Assembly: GCF_003691585.1 (NCBI RefSeq)
Contig: NZ_CP033169.1
Coordinates: forward strand, 558,001 to 622,000
Direction: 5' to 3'
From: Biomaibacter acetigenes
GTDB lineage: Bacteria; Bacillota; Thermosediminibacteria; Thermosediminibacterales; Tepidanaerobacteraceae
DNA: 64,000 bases
Shown piece after piece: positions 9,235 to 16,054 of this stretch (positions within the stretch are counted from its first letter, which is position 1; each line of letters opens with the position of its first letter). Under the pieces are notes generated by a model that did not search any database, was not told where the DNA came from, and was given only the letters and a program-made list of their open reading frames with translations. A program made the position numbers and the translations under genes.

Positions 9235-9306
9235 ACCGCCGTATACCGGACGGTACGTACGGTGGTGTGTGAGAGGACGGGGGCTAATCGCCCCCTCCTA
9301 CTCGAT
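9233..9306 (+). other. Group II intron domains V and VI
   Basis: Domain V (GAACCGCCGTATACC...GGTACGTACGGTGGT) is nearly identical to the OiI1 catalytic domain. Domain VI pairs GAG/CTC and AGGA/TCCT around a bulged A at 9300, the expected branch nucleotide, and GGGGG/CCCCC above. Intron end is placed after CTCGAT. Confidence 0.8.
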
Positions 9307-9356
9307 TATTAACCGACAAATTATGATCTAAAGTTGTCAGGTTAAAACTTACCATG

Positions 9357-9623
9357 AAAGTAAGACAACCATAAGAGTAAGATTGATATCAAAGATTCTA
9401 CATGCTATAATTAACATGGATATGAAAATAAGAAATTCATATATCAGGAGGGTTATCTGTAATGATAACAAAGTTGAGAGAGCGCTCCCAAATAACTTTA
9501 CCGGCAGAAATAATAAAAAAGATGAGGCTGGCTCCGGGAGACACCCTAGAAATAACTATAGAAGATGACAAGATAGTGATAAAACCAGTATTAATTGTCG
9601 ACAGGTCTCAAGCGTGGTTTTGG
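9357..9623 (+). repeat. 267-bp repeat, copy 1 (partner at 49582-49848)
   Basis: Gapless near-identical match to 49582-49848 with a handful of substitutions. It covers a sigma-A promoter, ribosome binding site and the first 54 codons of an AbrB-type antitoxin. Identity stops abruptly after the codons for AWFW. Confidence 0.9.
9383..9411 (+). promoter_or_regulatory. Sigma-A promoter of the truncated antitoxin
   Basis: TTGATA, 17-bp spacer, TATAAT: the same promoter as in the intact toxin-antitoxin copy, with no change in either hexamer. Confidence 0.8.
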
Positions 9624-9626
9624 TGA
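9462..9626 (+). CDS. Truncated AbrB/MazE-type antitoxin (DNA-binding domain only)
   Basis: Encodes 54 residues (ITKLRERSQITLPAEIIKKM...) forming the swapped-hairpin AbrB DNA-binding fold. Compared with the full antitoxin at 49687 it lacks the last 33 residues, the part that would hold the toxin, because homology breaks after AWFW and a TGA follows at once. Promoter, AGGAGG and start codon are kept, so it could still be made as a DNA-binding peptide. No toxin follows. It lies 155 bp after the group II intron. It could equally be a dead relic. Confidence 0.65.
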   Translation: MITKLRERSQITLPAEIIKKMRLAPGDTLEITIEDDKIVIKPVLIVDRSQAWFW

Positions 9627-9691
9627 TTTTACTTTAGACAACCCATAAAATGTCTTATAGGCGTCGGTAAAAGTATGTTTGCAGAAGCTAT

Positions 9692-9769
9692 GTAATAGAT
9701 ATAATTAATATGGGTGCTGCATTTACCAAGCCGGGGTGTAGCCCCTGTGCGGGAGCACATTTTTGCAAG
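9692..9769 (+). pseudogene. Fossil of a leuC/aconitase-type dehydratase gene
   Basis: The frame reads IDIINMGAAFTKPGCSPCAG followed by AH. This matches the conserved iron-sulfur Cys region of LeuC-type enzymes (LINAGA..PGCGPCLGAH), also seen intact in the gene at 22349. Weak matches in shifted frames extend back to about 9660. It is not a copy of the 22349 gene, as the bases differ widely. Only this short piece remains. Confidence 0.55.
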
Positions 9770-9794
9770 AAGGCCGTAAGGCCCTCTTTTTTTG
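9767..9794 (+). terminator. Rho-independent terminator
   Basis: AGAAGGCC-GTAA-GGCCCTCT hairpin with one A/C mismatch, then a run of seven T. Probably the old terminator of the leuC fossil. Confidence 0.65.
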
Positions 9795-9918
9795 TTAAAA
9801 GATATATTTCCCTTATCTCCGATTACTCCCATAATTATGCAAAAATTTACAGGTAGATTTGATTTTAAAAAAGAGGAAGTCTTATAAAAGTCATAGAATA
9901 ATTATTTAAGCATAGGAA

Positions 9919-10037
9919 GAAACTGCGGAGCAGTTTCAACACACCGCTGCAACGAGGCGGGGATTAGAACCCGCCGCCTATCCTGTTAATAGGAATCCGA
10001 CCGCTTAAAGAAGCGGGGGACATCTTTTCGCCTCGTT
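9919..10037 (+). other. Unidentified structured element upstream of the second activator
   Basis: Dense pairing: GAAACTGC/GCAGTTTC (9919-9926 with 9930-9937); a 9-bp closing stem AACGAGGCG/CGCCTCGTT (9951-9959 with 10029-10037); a competing hairpin GGCGGG/CCCGCC (9956-9961 with 9970-9975); CCTAT/ATAGG (9977-9981 with 9989-9993); CCGCTT/AAGCGG (10001-10006 with 10011-10016). It lies 25 bp before the ribosome binding site of the next gene. It could be a cis-acting RNA or the end of an IS200/IS605-type element. It matches no riboswitch class that I recognise. Confidence 0.5.
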
Positions 10038-10076
10038 ATAATTTACATAATTTCAATACGACAAGGGGGAATATGA

Positions 10077-11954
10077 GTGAGTGAAAAAAACAAAATCTTG
10101 TTTATAGCTCCATATAAAAAGATGGCAGATATGGTTGTTGAAGTGGCTAAACAATTTAATATTGATGTTAAAGTGGAAACTGCATTGATGGAAGAAGCGG
10201 TGAAGCTTGCTAAAAAAGCAGAAAAGTATGGGGTGGAGATAATCATAAGCCGAGGCGCCACATCGGCTGCAATAAAAAAAGAATGTAGCTTGCCTATAGT
10301 AGAAATCTATGAAAATAACCTTGAAATACTGCGAGCCATACAGGAAGCATTAAAATATGGAAAAAATCTGGCCCTCATCTGGTATAACGAGATTCCCTAT
10401 AAAGAAGATTTCTTATATACCTTATTGCAAGTTGATGTGCGTTTTTACAAGTACGAAACCAGGGATGAGATAGAAAATTTGGTGAATATGGCCATCAAAG
10501 AAAAAGCCGATGTAATTATTGGCGGCGCATATACCGTCCATTTCGCTGAAAAACTTGGCAAAAAGGGCGTCATAATCGGTTGTGACAGAGAATCCATCCT
10601 CTGGACTTTAAGACAGGCTCAATCCATTGTAAACATAAAGAAGGAAGAGGAGATCAAAAGGAAGAGAATTGAAACCATAATACAAAATGTGCACGATGGT
10701 ATTATCGCAGTGGACCAAAAAGGTGTCATTACCACTTTTAATCCCATGGCAGAAGCCATAATGAAATTGAAAGCCAGTGATGTTATCGGAAAACATGCAA
10801 AGGATGTTATTCCCAATACAAAACTTTATGAAGTCTTTGAAGGAGAAGACCAGTTTGATCAGTTGCAGGATGTGGGTTCAGCCATTATATCAACTAATAG
10901 AGTTAAAATGAAAATAAAAGACGAAATAGTCGGTGCGGTGGCGACTTTTCAAGATGTAACGAAGATACAACAGCTGGAACAAAAGATAAGGCAGAAACTT
11001 TATAGCAAGGGACATGTGGCGCACTATAAATTTGATGATATAGTTGGCAAATCTCCTGCATTGATGAGTGCAAAGAATATTGCAAAGAAATTTGCACAAA
11101 CTGATGAGACCATTCTTATTTTAGGAGAATCGGGCACCGGTAAGGAGATGTTTGCCCAGAGCATTCATAACGAAAGTTTACGTAGAAACTGTCCTTTTGT
11201 GGCGGTCAATTGTGCGGAACTTTCAGAAAGCCTGTTTGAAAGCGAACTTTTTGGCTATGAGGAAGGTGCCTTTACAGGGGCAAAAAGAGGAGGGAAGGAA
11301 GGCCTTTTTTTGTTGGCACACGAAGGGACTATTTTTCTTGATGAAATAAGCGAACTTCCGCTTCCGTTGCAAACTGCTATTTTAAGGGTGATACAGGAAA
11401 AGACTATCAGACCTGTAGGGTCTGATAAAATGATCCCTGTCGATGTGAGAATCATTGCGGCATCCAACAAAAATCTTAAAAAAATGGTAGAAGAAGGAAG
11501 ATTCAGGCAGGACTTATTTTACCGCCTAAATGTACTTACCATCCGGATTCCTTCACTTAAAGAAAGAAAAAGCGATATACCGGAATTGATAAAATCCATA
11601 TCCATGGAATATAATCATAATTTACATTTTACAGATGAAACACTGGACATGTTGATTAACTACGATTGGCCCGGAAATGTGAGAGAACTACTCAATATAA
11701 TGAAACGTCTTATGGTTCTTTACGGTAACAGTACTATAAAAAGAGAAAATTTACTTGATGCGATGCCGGAGGTTTTCGGTTTTTACAATGATAATCAAGC
11801 CAATTCTTCTTTGGCATTGGAAGGTACATTGGCTGAAATTATAAGAAACAGTATAGAAAAGGCTTTGAAAATTACAAAAGGCAACCAATCCCAGGCAGCT
11901 AAAATGCTAGGTGTCAGTCGCACTTTTCTATGGAGAAAATTAAGACAAATGTAA
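10077..11954 (+). CDS. PrpR_N-type sigma-54 activator of TRAP module A
   Basis: Bacterial enhancer-binding protein of 625 residues. A PrpR_N sensor domain (about 1-190, with IIISRGATSAAIKKE and VDVIIGG-like segments) is followed by a PAS domain (about 200-310). An AAA+ domain then carries GESGTGKE near residue 350 and GAFTGA near residue 396. A Fis-type helix-turn-helix ends the protein (GNQSQAAKMLGVSRTFLWRK). GTG start at 10077 after AAGGGGGA; the ATG at 10073 runs into a stop. PrpR_N domains bind small carboxylic-acid ligands such as 2-methylcitrate. It is followed 84 bp later by a perfect -24/-12 promoter for a lyase plus TRAP operon, its likely target. Confidence 0.9.
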   Translation: MSEKNKILFIAPYKKMADMVVEVAKQFNIDVKVETALMEEAVKLAKKAEKYGVEIIISRGATSAAIKKECSLPIVEIYENNLEILRAIQEALKYGKNLALIWYNEIPYKEDFLYTLLQVDVRFYKYETRDEIENLVNMAIKEKADVIIGGAYTVHFAEKLGKKGVIIGCDRESILWTLRQAQSIVNIKKEEEIKRKRIETIIQNVHDGIIAVDQKGVITTFNPMAEAIMKLKASDVIGKHAKDVIPNTKLYEVFEGEDQFDQLQDVGSAIISTNRVKMKIKDEIVGAVATFQDVTKIQQLEQKIRQKLYSKGHVAHYKFDDIVGKSPALMSAKNIAKKFAQTDETILILGESGTGKEMFAQSIHNESLRRNCPFVAVNCAELSESLFESELFGYEEGAFTGAKRGGKEGLFLLAHEGTIFLDEISELPLPLQTAILRVIQEKTIRPVGSDKMIPVDVRIIAASNKNLKKMVEEGRFRQDLFYRLNVLTIRIPSLKERKSDIPELIKSISMEYNHNLHFTDETLDMLINYDWPGNVRELLNIMKRLMVLYGNSTIKRENLLDAMPEVFGFYNDNQANSSLALEGTLAEIIRNSIEKALKITKGNQSQAAKMLGVSRTFLWRKLRQM

Positions 11955-12038
11955 CAGATGTAACAAATATAAACAGCAAGAGTGTTAATACATGAAACAT
12001 CCCTTGCAAAAAAGCTTACAATGTAAGGTTTTGAACAA

Positions 12039-12054
12039 TGGCATCAAAATTGCT
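12039..12054 (+). promoter_or_regulatory. Sigma-54 promoter for the lyase-TRAP operon (module A)
   Basis: TGGCATC-AAAA-TTGCT, a full match to the -24/-12 consensus, 47 bp before the lyase start. Upstream are the direct repeat TGTAACA at 11950-11956 and 11959-11965 and the small palindrome TTACAATGTAA at about 12017-12027, weak candidates for activator sites. Confidence 0.85.
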
Positions 12055-12101
12055 TAAGTTTATTACAAGAAAAATTAATTCAACATACGAGGTGATTTAC
12101 T

Positions 12102-12998
12102 TTGGAAAAAATGACTACAAAACTCCGCAAGCTTCTTGCAAGGGACGAGATTCTGGTAGCTCCGGGCGCCCACGACGTGTTGACTGCAAAAATAATTGAA
12201 AAGGAGGGATTTGAAGCTGTTTACATGACAGGATATGGCACATCGGCCAGCCTTCTCGGAAAACCTGATGTGGGCCTTCTGACTATGACAGAAATGGCGC
12301 AGAGGGCGGCAAATATTGCCGAAGCTGTTAACATACCTGTTATAGCTGATGGAGATACCGGTTACGGAAATGCAGTAAATGTAATGAGAACCGTTAGGGA
12401 GTACGAAAAAGCCGGTGTTGCCTGTATTCAGTTGGAAGATCAACTGGCGCCAAAAAAATGTGGGCACATGCTGGGCAGGGAGATTATTTCAAAAGAAGAA
12501 ATGGTAGGGAAAATAAAAGCTGCCTGTGATGCAAGGCATGATCCCGACTTTATGATCATGGCAAGGACCGATGCACGCACCAATTACGGGATAGAAGAGG
12601 CCATCGAACGTGGAAAAGCTTACGAAGAAGCCGGAGCCGACATTTTGTTCATTGAGTCTGTTGAGTCTGTTGAAGAAATGAAAAAGGTAACCAGCAGCTT
12701 TAATATTCCTGTCCTTGCAAACATGCTGGAACATGGCAGGACTCCTCTCCTTTCAGCTAAAGAATTGGAGAAAATAGGATACGATTTAGTGATTTTCTGT
12801 GTTTCTTCAACATATGTAACAGCTAAAGCCGTGACAGAACTGATGAGGGCATTAAAGGCAGAAGGCACAACAAAAAATTTCATAGACAGGATGATTCCTT
12901 TCGAAGAGTTCAACAAACTTATTGGTTTACCTGAAGTAAGGAAGATTGAGCAAAAATATGCTACAGGCAGAAATTGCGTAGCCCCTGAAGGGAAATAA
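12102..12998 (+). CDS. Isocitrate lyase/PEP mutase-family carbon-carbon lyase
   Basis: TIM-barrel enzyme of 298 residues, close to 2-methylisocitrate lyase (PrpB) and 2,3-dimethylmalate lyase. Seen: YMTGYGTSASLLGKPD, the metal-binding VIADGDTGYGN, the QLEDQ segment and the catalytic lid motif PKKCGHMLG (KKCGH in lyases). The Cys lid argues for a C-C lyase and against PEP mutase or oxaloacetate decarboxylase. TTG start at 12102 after GAGGTG. First gene after the sigma-54 promoter and directly upstream of a TRAP transporter. It probably cleaves an imported branched hydroxy-di/tricarboxylate to pyruvate plus a second acid (inference). Confidence 0.85.
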   Translation: MEKMTTKLRKLLARDEILVAPGAHDVLTAKIIEKEGFEAVYMTGYGTSASLLGKPDVGLLTMTEMAQRAANIAEAVNIPVIADGDTGYGNAVNVMRTVREYEKAGVACIQLEDQLAPKKCGHMLGREIISKEEMVGKIKAACDARHDPDFMIMARTDARTNYGIEEAIERGKAYEEAGADILFIESVESVEEMKKVTSSFNIPVLANMLEHGRTPLLSAKELEKIGYDLVIFCVSSTYVTAKAVTELMRALKAEGTTKNFIDRMIPFEEFNKLIGLPEVRKIEQKYATGRNCVAPEGK

Positions 12999-13024
12999 AA
13001 ATTTATTTGGGAGGGCAAAGTTTC

Positions 13025-14071
13025 ATGAAAAAACTTTTAACATCAATTATTATAATTTTTGTAATATCGATGCTAATACTGACGGGATGCGGTGGAACGG
13101 GTCAGAGTTCGGCCCCGCAAAGTGGAAATAATCAGAGTCAAGAAAGTAATCAAGGTTCCGGTTCTGCCGTCGTCTTGAAACTAAGTCACACTGGAAACCC
13201 GCAGCATTTTTATCAGAAGGGTGCGGAAAAATTCGCTGAACTGGTTAATCAGAAAACCAATGGTCAGGTAAAAATAGAAATCTATCCATCTGATTCACTG
13301 GCACCGCAGAGGGAAAGCGTCGAAGGCGCTCAACTTGGAACGATTGATATGGTACTTACATCAACAATGGAACTTTCCAATTTTGAGCAGAGTATAGGGG
13401 TATTTGACTTGCCTTTCCTATTCTCGTCAAGAGAAAAAGCATATGCGGTTTTTGATGGTCCCATTGGCCAAAAAGTCAGTAAAACTTTTGAAAACAAAGG
13501 TTTAGTGATACTGGCGTACTGGGAAAATGGTTTCAGGCATATTACGAATAATAAAAAGCCGATAAATACTCCCGAAGACTTGAAGGGTATGAAGATTAGA
13601 GTTCCCGAAAGTTCCGTCTTCATTGACACATTCAAGGCTCTGGGAGCGTCGCCCACTCCCATATCTTTTGGCGAATTATATTCGGCGCTGCAACTCGGTA
13701 CTGTCGATGGCCAGGAAAACCCACTAGCACACCTGATAAATCAAAAATTTTATGAAGTGCAAAAGTATTGTACTCTTACGGGGCATTTCTATACCGCTGA
13801 ACCACTGGTAATAAGTAAAATGGTTTGGGATAAATTAACTCCGGATCAGCAAAAAGCCATTAAAGATGCTGCTATTGAAGCGGGAAAATTTGAGAGGGAA
13901 CTATCCAAAGAAGCTGATGATAAGTATCTGCAGGAAGCAAAAGATAAAGGAGTACAATTTGTAGAAAAACCGGATCTTGCAACTTTCCAAAAAGCAGTGC
14001 AGCCGGTATATGACAAATATCAATCTAAATTTGGAGACCTTTTAAAAGAAGTGAAAGCAGCTGCCAAGTAA
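13025..14071 (+). CDS. dctP: TRAP transporter solute-binding lipoprotein (DctP family), module A
   Basis: Extracytoplasmic binding protein for a carboxylic acid. It has a lipoprotein signal (MKKLLTSIIIIFV...LILTGCGG, Cys about 22), a Ser/Gln/Asn-rich linker, then the DctP fold with LKLSHTGNPQHFYQKGAEKF and ENGFRHITNNKKPI. In DctP proteins the Arg in the MKIRVPES region holds the substrate carboxylate. The start is ATG 13025 with GGGAGGG 9 nt upstream; an in-frame TTG at 13007 lies within or ahead of this SD and is rejected. It lies 26 bp after the lyase gene, so co-transcribed. A hairpin separates it from the membrane subunits. Confidence 0.92.
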   Translation: MKKLLTSIIIIFVISMLILTGCGGTGQSSAPQSGNNQSQESNQGSGSAVVLKLSHTGNPQHFYQKGAEKFAELVNQKTNGQVKIEIYPSDSLAPQRESVEGAQLGTIDMVLTSTMELSNFEQSIGVFDLPFLFSSREKAYAVFDGPIGQKVSKTFENKGLVILAYWENGFRHITNNKKPINTPEDLKGMKIRVPESSVFIDTFKALGASPTPISFGELYSALQLGTVDGQENPLAHLINQKFYEVQKYCTLTGHFYTAEPLVISKMVWDKLTPDQQKAIKDAAIEAGKFERELSKEADDKYLQEAKDKGVQFVEKPDLATFQKAVQPVYDKYQSKFGDLLKEVKAAAK

Positions 14072-14103
14072 TTAGATATTTAGCGGCAAAGAATCTATTT
14101 AAA

Positions 14104-14130
14104 AAAGAGGGGGGGATGCTCCCCCTCTTT
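14104..14130 (+). terminator. Attenuator hairpin between dctP and dctQ (module A)
   Basis: Ten-bp stem AAAGAGGGGG / CCCCCTCTTT with a 7-nt loop and only a short T stretch. Likely lets most transcripts end after dctP, giving excess binding protein over membrane subunits. Confidence 0.65.
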
Positions 14131-14161
14131 AAAACAAAAGCCGATTGAGGTGATTATTGTT

Positions 14162-14641
14162 ATGGTAATTTACGAAAAGATGCTGAATACAGTTAACAGG
14201 ATTCTTGTTTTTATAATAACAGTTTTATTCGGGGCTATGAGTCTGGCAAGCCTTTTACAGGTGATATTTAGATATGTTTTAAAACAACCACTTCCATGGT
14301 CTGAGGAATTGGCAAGGTTCTTGTTTGTTTGGGTTGTTTTTTTGGGTTCTGCAGTAGCCATAAAGGAAAAAGCTCATGTGGGGCTGGAATATTTTGTTGA
14401 TCAGTTAAAAATATCCCAGAGAAAAATCATATATGCTTTAGCCTATATTTTGTGTATGTTCATGTCGATTATCATTTGTATAAATGGGTTCAATGTTGTT
14501 AAAAGTACTTTAACCCAGCTATCCCCCGCTATGCAGGTACCCATGGGATATGTATACTTTGCTATTCCGTTAGGATTTTTATTATCATTCTTTAATTTTA
14601 TATACTTGTTTATGGAACTTTTTAAACCGGTTGCAGAATGA
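14162..14641 (+). CDS. dctQ: TRAP transporter small membrane subunit (DctQ), module A
   Basis: About 159 residues with four membrane spans. The DctQ signature LQVIFRYVLKQPLPWSEELARFLFVW is clear. ATG at 14162 is preferred, with GAGGTG at 14146-14151; the in-frame GTG at 14150 overlaps that SD. It pairs with the large subunit encoded 16 bp downstream and supports sodium-driven uptake with the dctP product. Confidence 0.9.
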   Translation: MVIYEKMLNTVNRILVFIITVLFGAMSLASLLQVIFRYVLKQPLPWSEELARFLFVWVVFLGSAVAIKEKAHVGLEYFVDQLKISQRKIIYALAYILCMFMSIIICINGFNVVKSTLTQLSPAMQVPMGYVYFAIPLGFLLSFFNFIYLFMELFKPVAE

Positions 14642-14656
14642 GAGGGGTGGTATAAC

Positions 14657-15937
14657 ATGGCTTTACTTTTATTCGGGACATTTTTTCTGTTTTTAATAAT
14701 TGGTATACCGATTTCGTTTGCATTAATCCTTGCCAGTATTGTTTCTGTGATTTTTGGGACTCACGTACCATTGATGATAGGACCGCAAATGATGTTTAAA
14801 GGTGTGAATTCATTTCCCATAATGGCCATACCATTCTTTCTCCTTGCAGGCAATATCATGTCAAAGGGCGGTATATCAAAGAGACTAATAAGATTCGCAT
14901 ATTCAATAGTCGGGGCTATCACAGGTGGACTGGGCATGGTTTCGGTTCTTGCTTCAATGTTTTTTGCCGCAATTTCAGGTTCTTCTCCAGCAACTGCAGC
15001 AGCCATAGGAAGTATAATGATTCCATCTATGGAGGAAAAAGGTTATGACAGAAAATATTCGGCAGCAGTTATAGCGGCAGCTGGGACTATCGGCGTTGTC
15101 ATACCTCCGAGCATACCGATGGTTGTATATGGTGTGAATGCCGGTGTATCTATAGGCGGATTATTCCTGGGAGGAATTATTCCTGGTATATTGATGGGGC
15201 TGTCATTAGTTGCATTGAATTACTATTATTCAAAAAAGTATGGTTACCTTGGTGAAGGGAAATTTCAATTAAAAGAGTTTATAGCTTCATTTATAGATAG
15301 CATTCTGGCTCTTCTAATGCCTGTGATCATTCTTGGCGGTATATATAGCGGAGCTTTTACTCCCACCGAATCAGCCGTAATTGCATCAGCTTATGGTCTA
15401 ATTGTAGGTATGTTTATTTATAAGGAATTAAAATGGGAAGACATACCTGAAATATTAGCAGAATCAGCTAAAGGGACATCCAAAATACTGATCCTCATTT
15501 CAGCAGCCATGTTTTTCGGATGGTTCCTGGCAAGTCAACAGATTCCTCAGAAAATAGCTGAAACAGTTTTATCATATACGACAAATCAATATTTAATATT
15601 ATTATTCTTCAATATTATTTTGTTAATAGCAGGAACTTTTTTGGACTCTACAGCCTCTATCGTTTTACTGACACCGATTTTTCTACCAATCATGCAGCAG
15701 TTGAATATAAACCCTCTATTGATGGGTATTGTTATGACTGTAAATCTGGCGATAGGACAGGTTACACCGCCCGTGGGGCTAAATCTTTTCGTTACATGTG
15801 GAATTGCTAAAATAAAATTTGATGATATAATAAAGCCTATAATACCGTTTATAATCGTTTTGATTATAGTTGTTCTTATAGTGACATATGTTCCATCATT
15901 GGCCCTTTATTTACCCACGGCATTTAATTTTAAATAA
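14657..15937 (+). CDS. dctM: TRAP transporter large membrane subunit (DctM), module A
   Basis: Main transport subunit of 426 residues with about 12 spans. Characteristic segments: FPIMAIPFFLLAGNIMSKGG, FFAAISGSSPATAAAIGSIM, IPPSIPMVVYGV and GQVTPPVGLNLF. ATG at 14657 after GAGAGGGGTGG. Last gene of the operon; a terminator follows. Substrate is not readable from sequence, but the context (PrpR_N activator and carbon-carbon lyase) points to a di- or tricarboxylate. Confidence 0.93.
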   Translation: MALLLFGTFFLFLIIGIPISFALILASIVSVIFGTHVPLMIGPQMMFKGVNSFPIMAIPFFLLAGNIMSKGGISKRLIRFAYSIVGAITGGLGMVSVLASMFFAAISGSSPATAAAIGSIMIPSMEEKGYDRKYSAAVIAAAGTIGVVIPPSIPMVVYGVNAGVSIGGLFLGGIIPGILMGLSLVALNYYYSKKYGYLGEGKFQLKEFIASFIDSILALLMPVIILGGIYSGAFTPTESAVIASAYGLIVGMFIYKELKWEDIPEILAESAKGTSKILILISAAMFFGWFLASQQIPQKIAETVLSYTTNQYLILLFFNIILLIAGTFLDSTASIVLLTPIFLPIMQQLNINPLLMGIVMTVNLAIGQVTPPVGLNLFVTCGIAKIKFDDIIKPIIPFIIVLIIVVLIVTYVPSLALYLPTAFNFK

Positions 15938-15956
15938 AATATGTCTGGTAATTTTT

Positions 15957-15981
15957 GCTGTCATATCGACAGCCTTTTTTT
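15957..15981 (+). terminator. Rho-independent terminator of module A
   Basis: GCTGTC-ATATC-GACAGC stem-loop followed by CTTTTTTTATTT. Confidence 0.85.
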
Positions 15982-16054
15982 ATTTCATGTTTTAAAGGAA
16001 AAATCAAAGTTTATATAGAATTTTTATAAAAAGATAAATCTTAGAGGTGTCATT

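Larger units (their letters stand above)
7418..9306 (+). mobile_element. Group IIC intron, O. iheyensis OiI1-like
   Basis: Starts with GTGCGCCCGGCATGGGCG and contains blocks recognisable from the crystallised Oceanobacillus group IIC ribozyme: AATCTGAAGGAAGC, CTGAGGAACACGAAC, GATGAGTTTGC and CTTACCCGGGGAGGTCTGG. It encodes one reverse transcriptase/maturase and ends with domains V and VI. The 5' boundary lies directly after the iadA terminator. The 3' boundary at about 9306 is set from the domain VI fold (about 2 nt uncertainty). All parts look intact, so it may still be mobile. Confidence 0.9.

Noticed and set aside
9919-10037. tRNA or T-box for the hairpin-rich stretch
   Set aside because: No acceptor/T-arm pattern, no T-box sequence and no specifier layout.
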